Shown in pieces: positions 1 to 10,416 of a DNA stretch of 64,000 nucleotides. Position numbers and translations under genes: made by a program. Under the pieces are notes generated by a model. The model did not search any database. It saw only the letters and a list, made by a program, of their open reading frames with translations, and was not told the DNA's origin. Within the stretch, counting starts at the first letter, position 1. Every line of letters starts with the position of its first letter. Location: contig NC_068350.1 in NCBI RefSeq assembly GCF_014633365.1, positions 9,649,922-9,713,921 of the forward strand, read 5' to 3'. Origin of the DNA: Diospyros lotus (lineage: Eukaryota > Streptophyta > Magnoliopsida > Ericales > Ebenaceae).

Positions 1-694
1 TTAAAGTTATTATAATTAATAGTATATTAAATATATTATCTTATATTATTTATATATATGTAATATTATTAAGTGATAAATAAAATATATATAATAATTG
101 GAAGTCCACGTTGAGGGAGATTTGGGGGCTAGGACTCCATACACATATATATATATATATATATATTATAATATATAAAAGGCTTGGCGAAGAGGAATGG
201 AGGAGAAAAGGCTTGGCGAAGAGGAATGGAGGAGAAGAGTCAGAAGACGAATGGAGGATATATATATATATATATAATAGGTGAAGGCAATTAAGGGGGA
301 GACTCGGCGGCACAGCACGGAAGGAAATTGGAGATTGGAGGTTGGGCCGCGGAAGTAAGGGAGGCGCACGCAGCAGGAAGCGCAGAAATTCTTTCTTCTT
401 TCTTTTTATTTAATTAATACTCGTATGCTTTTATTGTTATTTTAGATTTTCATTAATTTTATCATGAACTAATTTTATTTAACAAAGGTTTGAGATGAAA
501 CTTATTATGAATTCTTGATTTTTATTAATTAGGTTTCTTTATGTGATTTCAATTATATATTACTCGTTCTTAATGTGATTAAGTGATCTAACTATTATTT
601 AATTGATTTTGTATTATTATTTGAGACCGAGAATTGATTTTTATAATAGATTGAAGTAAAAAATTTCATAAGATAGATAGTTGATAAGAGATTT
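1..694. repeat. Older AT-rich repeat, left part, split by the retrotransposon
   Basis: No gene is visible. The style (AT-rich, TA microsatellites, then a GA-rich patch and a long AT-rich stretch) continues beyond the inserted retrotransposon at 10417-10841. That right part ends with a short G/C-containing stretch around 10770-10841 of a kind I associate with the 3' end of plant gypsy LTRs, finishing in CTAACA. I infer that the young element jumped into an older LTR whose start lies outside the window. The family is not established. Confidence 0.35.
181..238. repeat. Tandem duplication, period 29 bp
   Basis: Two adjacent copies start at 181 and 210, each beginning GGCTTGGCGAAGAGGAATGG, with only a 1-base difference near the end of the unit. 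A third degenerate piece (GAATGGAGG) follows at about 250. It lies between two TA microsatellites. Confidence 0.85.
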
Positions 695-1173
695 TGATGA
701 GGAGAACGCCCTCGGTCCCATAATTACGCCAGGACGGATACCTAACGGCGGTCAAAAGATACACAGCAGACAAGCATCGCCACGTCAATCAGATAAGCAC
801 TCAATAGAGAAACCCCCGAGACCTCAGGAACAGGCTAACCCACCGAAGATCACGGAGGCAACAGTTATCCCGAACTCCTCGGAGACGGAGGCTATCGCGA
901 AACCCTTATCGGGAAAGTCCCGAAGAAGGCGGAAGGAAGATCCCGAAGATCCCTCATGATCCTTATCCCGAAAAAAGGTAAGAGAAAAAGGTGGGGGGAT
1001 TCTTCTTATCTTTTTCAAGAGAACATAGTTTAAAAGGGACAAGGAACCCTAGATCAAAGGACTAACTTAATCATCGGAGATCGACCGGGGGAGCAAGCCC
1101 CGTCTCCATTGCAGGTACATTCAGAGAGGCAAGAAGGGAACGTGCGGCTACCACTTCCGAAAATCCTTCATCA
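695..1173 (+). repeat. 5' LTR (479 bp)
   Basis: Begins TGATGAGGAGAACGCC and ends CCTTCATCA, giving TG...CA ends, preceded by the target duplication GATTT. It matches the 3' LTR except for T versus C in the run before ATCCCG, one fewer G in the G-run near 993, C versus T in GATCGAC/TCGG, and G versus A in GTGCG/AGCT. All three substitutions are transitions. A weak TATA-like TTTAAAAG is present near 1030. Confidence 0.95.
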
Positions 1174-1175
1174 AT

Positions 1176-1193
1176 TGGCGCCCACCGTGGGGC
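1176..1193 (+). other. Primer binding site
   Basis: TGGCGCCCACCGTGGGGC lies two bases after the 5' LTR, the place and type of sequence used for tRNA priming of minus-strand synthesis in plant gypsy elements. I did not assign the tRNA with certainty. Confidence 0.8.
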
Positions 1194-1255
1194 CGACATT
1201 CTTCCCTTCTGTCTTTCAAGTGCAGCGGACAATCTTGCCTTTTTCTCAACCGTGA

Positions 1256-2569
1256 ATGGCAACCAGAAGACAGCTGTCTAGGGCCGCGGGGGGCAACCCC
1301 GTTCCAGAACCGAGTCAGCAGAACCCTCCCCGAAGCCCGCCGGGGAGGGCTCGGAGTCCGGAGGGCCCTCCGCCTCCTCCTGATCGGATAGCACTTCTGG
1401 AGGGTCAAGTGCAACGATTGACGGAGTTACTCATGGGTTTTCTAGACGGCCAGCATCAACAAGCCCAGCACTCTCGGGCGGAAGAAAGGCGCGAGCCCCC
1501 AAGAGAAGAGGAATCCTATCGACGGGACGAGAATCCGCAGAGGCCAGGGCCAGATGACGGCGAGGCGGCCGAGTCTCTTGACTTGTCGTTTGTGCAGCAA
1601 CGGCAGGAAAGAAGATTGCGGCAGTTGGAGGAGGAGATGGCCGCCCTAAAGCCAAGGACCGGAGAGGCTCAGGGACCAAGGATAAATCAGCCCCTTAGCC
1701 CAGAGATCATGGCGGCCATACCACCAGAACGTCTCCGTATCCCGGCCATTAAGCCCTACGCAGGGACCTCCGACCCGATGGATCACCTGGATCTCTTTAC
1801 CTCGCATATGATGGTACAGGACGCCTCAGACGCGATGTGGTGTAGAGTTTTCTTGGCCACCCTGGAGGGGCACGCACGGGCGTGGTACTCAAACCTGGCT
1901 CATCATTCCATCGTAAGTTTTGCGCAACTCCGGAGCAGCTTTCTGGCGCACTTTGCACCTCTCCGAAGACACCGAAGGTCCACCATGGCCTTGGTGAGTA
2001 TGAAGCAAAACCAAGGAGAGCCCTTGAAGGATTTCGTTTCACGATTTAATATGGAAGCCCTGAGCATTGAGAACTTTGACCACAATGTTCCTATGGTGGC
2101 ATTCCAGAACGCCCTGAGGCCCGGCCCTTTCGCCCAATCATTAGCCAAAACGCATCCGAGCGCGTTCACGAACATATTGGGCCGGGCCACGAAGTACATA
2201 AATGCCGAAGAGGTCATGCAGGCTAAGAGGGCGGAGCATGTGGAGAAGAAGGATAAAAAGAAGCATCCCGAGGAAATGAGGAGTGACGACCGAAGGGAAA
2301 AACATCGCCCTCGGTGGGATTCGGCGGGTTTCACTCCTCTGAACGCCCCGAGGGCAGAAATCCTGGCTACTATTGAGGGAAAAGATTATTTGAAAAAGCC
2401 TCGACCGATGAAGGCACCATCTGACAAAAGGAACAGAAGTAAATATTGCCGATTCCACCGAGATCATGGTCATGACACGGAGGAGTGTCACCAATTAAAG
2501 GAGGAGATTCAGGAACTTATCAATCGGGGTTTCCTGAGGAGCTACGTGGCAAAAACAGGTGATTCTTAG
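1256..2569 (+). CDS. gag: Gag polyprotein segment (437 aa to the first stop)
   Basis: The ATG at 1256 opens a long frame 82 bp after the LTR. The N-terminal 150 residues are rich in Pro, Arg and Glu and look disordered. A retrotransposon-gag domain follows, with the AIKPYAGTSDPMDHL start and the W/Y-rich helices typical of plant gypsy capsids. Near the C terminus (about residues 398-411) there is a zinc-knuckle-like CRFH...GHDTEEC motif expected to bind RNA. Gag forms the virus-like particle that packages the element RNA. A TAG at 2567-2569 closes the frame. The same frame then continues without shift into the protease region, so this stop is either a mutation or a natural gag/pol boundary read through at low level. 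CAG to TAG is one C-to-T change, and further stops downstream make decay more likely. Confidence 0.9.
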   Translation: MATRRQLSRAAGGNPVPEPSQQNPPRSPPGRARSPEGPPPPPDRIALLEGQVQRLTELLMGFLDGQHQQAQHSRAEERREPPREEESYRRDENPQRPGPDDGEAAESLDLSFVQQRQERRLRQLEEEMAALKPRTGEAQGPRINQPLSPEIMAAIPPERLRIPAIKPYAGTSDPMDHLDLFTSHMMVQDASDAMWCRVFLATLEGHARAWYSNLAHHSIVSFAQLRSSFLAHFAPLRRHRRSTMALVSMKQNQGEPLKDFVSRFNMEALSIENFDHNVPMVAFQNALRPGPFAQSLAKTHPSAFTNILGRATKYINAEEVMQAKRAEHVEKKDKKKHPEEMRSDDRREKHRPRWDSAGFTPLNAPRAEILATIEGKDYLKKPRPMKAPSDKRNRSKYCRFHRDHGHDTEECHQLKEEIQELINRGFLRSYVAKTGDS

Positions 2570-4186
2570 GGGAGAAAGGATCGACGGTCGCGATCAAGAA
2601 GCCCCCCCAAGAGAGACCGCACGGAGGATCGAAATCGGGCCCAGCGGGAGAGATCACATCGAAGAGAAGATGATCATCCTCAGCCTCCGATATTCCACAC
2701 ACTCGCGGCAGGGGAGGTCCCAGTCATGAAGGACGAAAAAAGTAATGCGACCCGGCTGAAAAGATCGAGGAACGTGGATCCAATCTCTTTTTCAGATAGC
2801 GACCTCCCGGGGTACCCGACTCGAAATGACCCACTGGTGATAACAGCTGAACTCGGGAAGTGAGAACTTCGGCGGATCCTTGTGGATCCAGGAAGCTCTT
2901 CAGAAATCTTATATCGGCAAGCCTTCTTAGGCATGGGGTATGAAATGACACAGTTAAGGGCAGCGAGGGTCCCTTTGGTGGGATTTGATGGTGAAGCCGT
3001 ATATTCAGAAGGGATTATTCAACTCCCGTTGACGGTAGGGAGAGGTTCCCGAACTTCTCGTGTTATGCTAGATATCCTGGTAGCAGACGTGCCTTCGGCT
3101 TACAACATGATTCTGGGAAGATCGGGTCTCAATGCCCTTCGAGCCATCCCAAGCACATATCATATGATGATGAAGTTTCCCACGGATAGGGGGACGGGCG
3201 AAGTGCGGGGAGATTTGCGCTTAGCCCGTGAATGTTACATGGCCTCTGTAGGCATGGCGAAGAGTAAAGAAGCAGGGTTGCAGAAGGATGCTGACCCCCC
3301 GAAGGAGGTCAGTTTTCTACTAGAAGGACCTGAAGATCCCAAAACAGCGGAGCCGGTGGATGAATTGGAAGAAGTACCTCTGGAAGAAAATTGCCCAAGT
3401 CGATGTGTAAGAGTGAGTATGGAGTTAAAAGATCCGCTAAGGAGTCGAATAATATCACTCCTTAGACAGTATGCAGACATCTTCGCGTGGACAGCCCGGG
3501 ATATGCCAGGAGTAAATCCAGAAGTAATGACACACAGGCTGGGGGTCCGATCAGGCTTTCAGCCTGTCAGGCAGAAAAAACGAAGCTTCGCCCCTGATAG
3601 GGCACGGGCAATCGAGGAGGAGATCGCAAAGTTAGCAGCTGCGCGCCACATTCGGGAGGTGGATTATCCAGATTGGTTAGCGAATGTCGTGCTGGTGCCC
3701 AAAGGGCAGAGCAAGTGGAGACTTTGCATCGATTTCACCGATCTTAACAAAGCCTGCCCAAAGGATAGCTACCCACTCCCGAGGATTGACGCCCTAATTG
3801 ATGGAACTGCTGGATGTTCGCTCATGAGTTTCCTAGATGCTTTTCAGGGATATCACCAGATTCCATTGCACCCGGAGGACCAGGAGAAGACGGCATTCAT
3901 CACCAACAAGGCAACCTACTGCTACACCGTAATGCCTTTCGGATTAAAGAACGCAGGAGCCACTTACCAGCACTTGGTAAATAAGCTTTTTCACCAACAA
4001 CTCGGGAGAAATATGGAGGCATACGTCGACGACATGCTGGTAAAAAGTATGGTAGCCGAATGTCATCCAGAGGATCTGGAGGAATGCTTCAAAACCCTTC
4101 GTAAGTTCCATATGAAACTTAATCCTGTCAAATGTGCTTTCGGCGTTTCTGCAGGAAAGTTCCTAGGCTACATAGTACACCACTGA
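2570..4186 (+). pseudogene. pol: Protease and reverse transcriptase segment of pol, with stops
   Basis: The gag frame continues through a basic Arg/Ser-rich linker to a TGA at 2861-2863. The retropepsin-like active-site motif ILVDPGSS follows at about 2877, a variant of the usual D-T/S-G that is common in plant gypsy elements. Reverse transcriptase comes next: KWRLCIDFTDLNKACPKDSYP, the LDAFQGYHQI block, MPFGLKNAGATYQ, and the catalytic YVDD at 4022-4033. The segment ends at a TGA at 4184-4186, in the conserved stretch just after the RT thumb motif KFLGY. All motifs are intact apart from the stops, and no frameshift is seen. CGA to TGA would explain the second stop, and CGA or TGG to TGA the first. 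Confidence 0.9.
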
Positions 4187-5608
4187 GGGATCGAGGTAAA
4201 CCCTGCGAAGGTCAAAGCTATCATGGATATGCCGGCCCTGAGGAATGTGAAAGAGGTACAGAGCCTTACGGGTAGGATGACAGCCCTTGGCAGATTCCTT
4301 TCTCGTTTGGCAGAAAAAGGCCTTCCTTTCTACAAGGTCTTATCGAAAGCAAATAACTTCGAATGGAATTCTGAATGCCAGCGAGCTTTCGAAAAGCTGA
4401 AGGAGCACCTAGCCACGCCTCCGGTTCTTACCAAACCGAAGCCCAGAGAACCATTATACATATATCTGGCGGTGGCCAATGAGGCCGTAAGCTCGGTATT
4501 GATTCGAGAAGAAAATAGGATCCAGAGGCCCGTTTATTATGCAAGTAAACGATTATCGGGAGCCGAGGTTCGGTATCTTCCTATGGAAAAACTGGCTTTC
4601 GCCTTAATAACATCGGCGAGGAAACTCCGACCCTACTTTCAAGCTCATACGATTATAGTGCTTACTAACCAATCCTTGAAGCAGGTTCTTAGCAAGCCAG
4701 AGCTTTCAGGCCGGATGTTGAAGTGGGCAGTAGAGCTCACCGCCTTCGACATTGAGTATAGGCCGCGATCGGCCATTAAGGCGCAGTCGCTAGCAGACTT
4801 CATTGCCGAAGGGATAGGAGCTCCCGAAGGTCCCGAAGAAAATCAGAAACCATGGTTAGTGGCGGTAGACGGAAGCTCGACCTCGGGCGGCGGTGGAGCA
4901 GGATTAATGATAAAGAGTCCCGAAGGGCAAATATGGCCTTATGCACTGCATTTTGAATTCCGAGCATCTAACAACGAAGCAGAATATGAGGCCTTATTGG
5001 CTGGGCTGAGGTTGGCTGAACAGTTGGGAGCTCAAAACGTTGAGGTGAGTTCAGATTCTAACTTAGTGGTGCAGCAGGTGAATGGAGAATATGAAGTCCG
5101 AGAAAGTCACATGGCGCAATACTTGACCCTAGCCAAAGAGCTGATGGCGTGTTTCCAACACGTAAAGGTGGAATACGTCCCTCGAGCCATGAATACAGAG
5201 GCGGACTTGCTGTCCCGAATCGCCTCTTCCTCTTTCCCTACAAGCTCTCGGGAAATTCGGATCGAATCTCTTCCGCAAAAGAGTATCGAAGAAGCCGCAG
5301 ACCAATTTTGTATCGATGACGAGCCTAGCTGGATGGACCCCCTGTTGTCATATTTGAGAGAGGAAAAGCTCCCCGAAGACGACTCGGAGGCACGGGAGGT
5401 CAAACGAAAAGCCCAAAATTTCGTGTTAGTCGGTGAGGAACTATACAGAAGGTTTTTTTCACAACCATTGCTCAAATGTATCCGACCTCGCGAAGCAGAC
5501 TACATCCTACGGGAGATTCATGAAGGAATATGTGGAAACCACATCGGAGCTCGGGCGCTTAGTCAAAAGGCCCTGCGGCAGGGGTATTATTGGCCAACGA
5601 TGGTGTGA
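4187..5608 (+). pseudogene. pol: RNase H and second (archaeal-type) RNase H segment of pol
   Basis: Same frame as the reverse transcriptase. The first part holds the gypsy RNase H region (EWNSECQRAFEKLKEHL, PVYYASKRLSGAE, LRPYFQAHTIIVLTNQ). From about 4850 a second RNase H begins with VAVDGSS (Asp at 4868-4870), followed by NNEAEYEAL, SSDSNLV and NTEADLLS. These supply the D-E-D-D catalytic set of the archaeal-type RNase H. A dual RNase H of this order is a recognised trait of the Tat lineage. The integrase zinc-binding histidines (HEGICGNHIGAR) begin before the TGA at 5606-5608, which falls between the His and Cys pairs. The stop is again compatible with CGA to TGA. Confidence 0.9.
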
Positions 5609-6562
5609 GATTCCGAGCAGCTAGTTAGAACTTGCGATCGGTGCCAGAAAACGTCTAACTTGGTCCATGTGCCGGCAGTCGCGCTAACTCATCTCGCCAC
5701 ACCATGCCTCTTCGCTCAATGGGGTATAGACATCCTGGGGCCTTTTCCCCCAGCAGCTGGACAGGTCAAGTATATCATGGCTGCTATCGATTACTTCACA
5801 AAGTGGGTTGAAGCTGAAGCAGTGGCCTCTATTACTTCTCGGCGGGTGAAACAATTTCTATGGAAGAATTTAGTCTGTCGCTTCGGAGTTCCTCGGGTGC
5901 TGATCTCAGACAACGGCACTCAATTTTCTGACCGGTCCGTTCGGGAATGGTGCCAGGAGTTGGGAATCAAGCAACAATTCACCTCGGTAGCTCACCCCCA
6001 AGCTAATGGCCAAATCGAACTCGCTAACAGAACTCTGTTGCGCGGTTTAAAAACAAGAGTAGATAAGGCGAAGGGTAGCTGGGTAGAAGAACTGTCGAGC
6101 ATTCTGTGGTCTTACCGAACTACGGCGAAGGTCTCCATGGGAGAGACTCCTTTCAGTCTATGCTACGGCTCGGAAGCATTAATCCCAGTTGAAATTGGGG
6201 TGCCTACGCTACGAGTAGAGCTGTTCGACCCTGAATCCAATGAGCAGAGTTTGAGGGACAACCTAGACTTCCTTGATGAATTTCGTGATCAGGCGAGGAT
6301 TCGACAAGCTGCTTATAATCAGCGCATAGAGAGATACTACAATCGACGAGTAAGAACACGAAACTTTCTACCAGGAGATTTGGTACTAAGGCGAGCAGAC
6401 GTTCAGGGAGCCCGAGAAACAGATAAGTTAACACCAAATTGGGAAGGTCCTTACAAAGTGACAGAAGTCCTCAGCCCGGGGGCATACAAACTACAGACCC
6501 TCGAGGGTACAACGGTGAAAAACGCATGGAATGTGCAGAACTTGAGGAAGTTCTATCAGTGA
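5609..6562 (+). pseudogene. pol: Integrase segment of pol
   Basis: It continues the pol frame. The Cys pair of the HHCC zinc finger (RTCDRC) comes first. The DDE core follows, with Asp in AIDYF (5789-5791), Asp in ISDNGTQF (5909-5911) and Glu in GQIELANR (6017-6019). HPQANGQIELANRTLLRG is the classical gypsy integrase block. The C-terminal part has the LVLRR and WEGPYKV motifs of the small barrel domain. The frame ends at TGA 6560-6562. No stop lies inside the core, but the upstream TGA separates it from the rest of pol, so in this copy it is not translated as part of a normal polyprotein. Confidence 0.9.
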
Positions 6563-6790
6563 TAGCTCTTTATTATCTTCATATGATCTGTTAGTAATAA
6601 TTTTACATTATATGTCTTGGCATCTTTTCTTTTTGTTGCCTTATGCTATCCAGGAATAAATTCATTTTTTCTCCTATGCGTAAAAACTCATCATTTCCAA
6701 AGATCTGGGAAGGCACATCAGCGCGAAGGGAAAGAATTGACATACCTTCAACGGGGCTAGACCCCTCAACTATAACAAAGGGTCAAATAT

Positions 6791-7072
6791 GATCCTCGGG
6801 GGGCCCGAATCCCCGACGAAAGCAAAGGATCAGATATGATCCTCGGGGGGCCCGAACCCCCGACGAAAACAAAGGATCAGATATGATCCTCGGGGGGCCC
6901 GAACCCCCGACAAAAACAAAGGATCAGATATGATCCTCGGGAGGCCCGAACCTCCGTCAAAAGCAAAGGATCAGATGTGATCCTTGGAGGGTCCGAACCC
7001 CCGGAAAAGGCAAGGAATCAGATATGATCCTCGAAAAGCTTAAGATTGCGAGGATCAGGCGCGATCCTTGGG
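6791..7072. repeat. 47-bp tandem repeat array in the retrotransposon
   Basis: Units starting GATCCTCGGGGGGCCCGAA begin at 6791, 6838, 6885, 6932, 6979 and 7026, exactly 47 bp apart. A shortened unit starts at 7063. Each contains GATCAGATATGATC and a GGGGGGCCCGAACCCCC self-complementary stretch. Later units are more diverged. The array lies between pol and the antisense gene. Retand-type elements are known to carry amplified tandem repeats here. Confidence 0.95.
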
Positions 7073-7257
7073 GGGCCGGAGCCGAACCCTTTTGAGCAAG
7101 CGACGAAGACCAAGTCTTGCGATGAGCAGGAGTGGTAAAAAATGAAGAATCAAGCCTGATCCCAAGCGGCCTTCTTTTTCTTGTTTTCAAAAGAAAATTG
7201 TGTGAAAAATCTAAACACTTTTATTATTACAACAACAGGTTTTAATACAAAAAATGT

Positions 7258-9557
7258 CTACTCTAAAAAAGACAAGGCGGCGACAACATCGAAGGGGATG
7301 GAGTCTACATCCAGGTTCGGGAAGCGCTCTTTGATGAGTTTTCTCATATGCTCAAACCCACCCCGAAGAACTCCTTCTAATTCCGCGGCATAAGCTTCAG
7401 AGCTTCAGAAATCTTCGTGACCATTCTGAAAAGCCACTTGGGCATCCTTGAGGGCAGATTGAAGTTGGGCATGAGTGGTACGAAGGTCTTCTTTGCACCG
7501 GGAATAAGACTCCAACGCTTCGACCTGTCCCTTCTTGGCTTCCTTCAGCTCTAGAGTAAGTCTTTTTATATCCTCCTGAAGCTGGCGATTAACAACCTTA
7601 GTGGAATCTAGCTCCTCCCCAAGTCGGGAATTGGCCTGATTAGCCTCAAGCATGTTCTTCTGGACCAACTCCAAATCCTCGCGAACTTGAGCTTCGGCTT
7701 CGTTGGCAAGTCAGGCATCTTCTTGCGCCAGCTCCACAGACTTAGTTAAAATATGAACACGGTGCTCGAGACTCGACAGTTGGGAAGAAAGAGATTCCAA
7801 CCCCCGAAGCCTTTCGACCTCAGACTCTAGGGAGATGATCCGGGTTTGAAGTTCGGATTCTCGTCGAGAGACCAGACCTTGGAACTCTGTAAGGTTCTGA
7901 GGAAGTAAAAACAGAGTATAGATTAAGACCTACTCGCATAGAAAAAGCGAAAAGTCAAAAGAGGAAGGAGTACGGTCGCACCCTTAGAATTTCGGCGCAA
8001 TAGTCGATTTCGTTCGGAGTTCGTAGAGTCTCCGGTAAGACTAAAGCGGTTGAAGGAGCATTGGTGGCTTCAGGAGCCGAAGGCTCGGAGGGAGTAGCAG
8101 CTGAGGAGGCGGCCTCCATTCTGCGACGCTTCGTCCGGCGCGCTAAAATCTCCTTCGTCGACAACACCGAAGCCTCCTCCAGCGAAGCCTCTCCCGTCAG
8201 CTCCGCTGGTGCCAATGGCGTTAAAATTCGTTTAAAAATCGAACTGATAGGGATGCTGGGAGGCGTAGCACTGGACTCCGTACCTGCCATGGTTTGCCTT
8301 TTCTGGGCCTCTGCGCGAGCTACAGCAAGCACCTGTGCGATGGTCGCCGAATCGTCTTCGTGAGAGATTGGCAAGGGCGCAGGCATGGTGGAGGCTTCTC
8401 GCCGCACGGTCGGAGAGTCTCTGGTTTGAGAAGGGAGAAGCTGGGAAGATGGGTCCCCCGAACCCCCAACAACGCTCCTCTTGGAAGCCTCTTGGAAGGT
8501 CCCGGGGTCTTCCTCCACCGCTCTTCGCGACCTGGACGGTAATGAGTTCTTCTTATTATTCTTCTTGCTCTTTGGAATTCGCTCGGGAGGCGCAGTCCTC
8601 TCCAACACCCTCGGGTTGCCGGAAGGTGCCGAAGGGCCCGTACTCCCAAGGAAGTCCAAAATCATTCCTTTGGTGATAGCAGAATAAGATATTTCCCAGA
8701 CCTCTTCAACTAAGAAAGAGATAGCAACGAAAATCAAATACAGACAAAGGAAAAAGAGAGAGTAAAAGAAAAAGATGAAGGAAAAAGAGCTCACAGTTCT
8801 CGCCGTCCAAACCCGCTCGGGAAAGGCTGGGATTAGAGAGCCATCCTTCTTCCCAGTTCCGACTGTTCTTCATAAGTCGGCAGGCGAAATCTTCAATGGT
8901 CTCGACACTCGGACGCTTGTGCTTAGTGTCCAGAGTCCACTCGTTGCTGACAGACCAGATCTCTTGAGAAGAGCCGGATGGCCTAGGGCGGACGAAGACA
9001 AAACGCTCCTTCCAATCATCAGAATCTTTCGACCCGCCGGATTGCATGAGAGTCGAGGCAGAAATCTCAAGATTGGAGTACCCCTTGCAAGCGAGGAGAC
9101 GGCTATCTTTCACGATCTGAGGGGAGATGGAGATCCACCCTCCGGGGTCGCGGTTGGTCGTGAAGAAATAGTCGAAGAGGTCTCCAGTTGGCTCAATTTT
9201 GCCAGAATGACAAATAAGGAGGAACCCCATCAAGTATCGCCATCCGAAGGGAGACAGTTGGGCGGGAGCGATAGTAAGATGTTGAAGTAAGGTCGTCACT
9301 CTTCTCCGGGGAGGGAGCCGAAAGCCCCTGTCAAAAGCACACTTATAAATGCAAAGGCAGCCGGCGACGGGATGACATGCTCGTAGATGGCTGTTGAACT
9401 CTACCTCCCACTCTTCGGGGACGTTGTACTTTTCTCTGAACTGTTGACATTCCGCTTGGCTCATCCATTGACATGGAATCGACGCAACAGGATGTTTTTC
9501 CCACTCAATAAGCTCTGCGCCGGCGGGATTAAACCTCCCAGAACCAATTATCGCCAT
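7258..9557 (-). pseudogene. Antisense three-exon gene of the retrotransposon, with two stops
   Basis: Read on the minus strand, an ATG at 9557-9555 opens exon 1 (9557-8795). Exon 2 is 8709-7982 and exon 3 is 7896-7258. Both introns (8794-8710 and 7981-7897) are 85 nt, have GT...AG ends, and join in frame, giving 710 codons including the terminal stop. Exon 1 encodes a globular part with RRVTTLLQHL and LSPFGWRYLMGFLLIC, resembling the plant domain annotated in Pfam as putative gypsy-type transposon (PF04195). Exon 2 is Ser/Pro/Ala-rich with a basic ARRTKRRRM cluster that could be a nuclear signal. Exon 3 is a long coiled coil rich in Glu, Leu and Gln. Two TGA codons interrupt exon 3 (7713-7711 and 7407-7405), both compatible with CGA to TGA. 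The function of this protein family is unknown. Confidence 0.75.
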
Positions 9558-9836
9558 GGCAAAGAGCTAGAAGAAAGAGAGGCGGAAGAGGTGGAAAACG
9601 CTTGCGGGCACAAGAAAAGCTAAAACTGAAGGAAAGTCGCACGGAAAGAGAAGTAGAGGGACTGAAGGGTTCCCATTTTAAAAGATCGAACTGCGGGGAT
9701 AAGAGACCAAAAGGACGAGCAATAATGAGCATTGATCATCCCGCACTGACAGAGCTCGAAAGACGAAAAGGCCTCGGACAGCACATAGGGAAGGGGTACC
9801 GCCGTCAAAATCGATTGATTTTCGCGTCTGCCAGAC

Positions 9837-9856
9837 GCGCAAAAAAAAAAAAAAAG
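9837..9856. repeat. A-rich homopolymer run
   Basis: About 16 consecutive A residues in the retrotransposon between the antisense gene start and the polypurine tract, in an otherwise GC-richer segment. Confidence 0.7.
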
Positions 9857-9918
9857 GAGTTAAAGTGAAGAGCCTCAGGAGCCTTACTACTCCTCAGGCC
9901 CTTCAAGCCGAAGAGCTC

Positions 9919-9936
9919 AAGGAGTGGGGGGGCAAG
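9919..9936 (+). other. Polypurine tract before the 3' LTR
   Basis: AAGGAGTGGGGGGGCAAG immediately precedes the TG of the 3' LTR. This is the expected plus-strand priming site, although it is interrupted by a T and a C. Confidence 0.7.
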
Positions 9937-10416
9937 TGATGAGGAGAACGCCCTCGGTCCCATAATTACGCCAGGACGGATACCTAACGGCGGTCAAAAG
10001 ATACACAGCAGACAAGCATCGCCACGTCAATCAGATAAGCACTCAATAGAGAAACCCCCGAGACCTCAGGAACAGGCTAACCCACCGAAGATCACGGAGG
10101 CAACAGTTATCCCGAACTCCTCGGAGACGGAGGCTATCGCGAAACCCTTATCGGGAAAGTCCCGAAGAAGGCGGAAGGAAGATCCCGAAGATCCCTCATG
10201 ATCCCTATCCCGAAAAAAGGTAAGAGAAAAAGGTGGGGGGGATTCTTCTTATCTTTTTCAAGAGAACATAGTTTAAAAGGGACAAGGAACCCTAGATCAA
10301 AGGACTAACTTAATCATCGGAGATCGATCGGGGGAGCAAGCCCCGTCTCCATTGCAGGTACATTCAGAGAGGCAAGAAGGGAACGTGCAGCTACCACTTC
10401 CGAAAATCCTTCATCA
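9937..10416 (+). repeat. 3' LTR (480 bp)
   Basis: Begins TGATGAGG, ends TTCATCA, and is followed at once by the target duplication GATTT (10417-10421). It is collinear with the 5' LTR over its full length, with three transitions and one extra G. Confidence 0.95.

Larger units (their letters stand above)
695..10416 (+). mobile_element. Complete Ty3/gypsy retrotransposon, Tat/Retand type
   Basis: The element has two LTRs (695-1173 and 9937-10416), a 5-bp target duplication GATTT (690-694 and 10417-10421), a primer binding site just after the 5' LTR, a purine tract before the 3' LTR, and gag, protease, reverse transcriptase, RNase H, a second archaeal-type RNase H and integrase in that order on the plus strand. 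The second RNase H and an antisense gene between integrase and the 3' LTR are, from family knowledge, marks of the Tat clade, and Retand elements combine an antisense gene with tandem repeats. The LTRs differ by three transitions and one G indel, so the insertion is young. The gag-pol frame keeps its register throughout but has four in-frame stops, so this copy cannot make its own full polyprotein. Confidence 0.95.

Noticed and set aside
8061..9290. Plus-strand open frames opposite the antisense gene of the retrotransposon
   Set aside because: They are shadows of the minus-strand exons, which have recognisable domains and consistent splicing.
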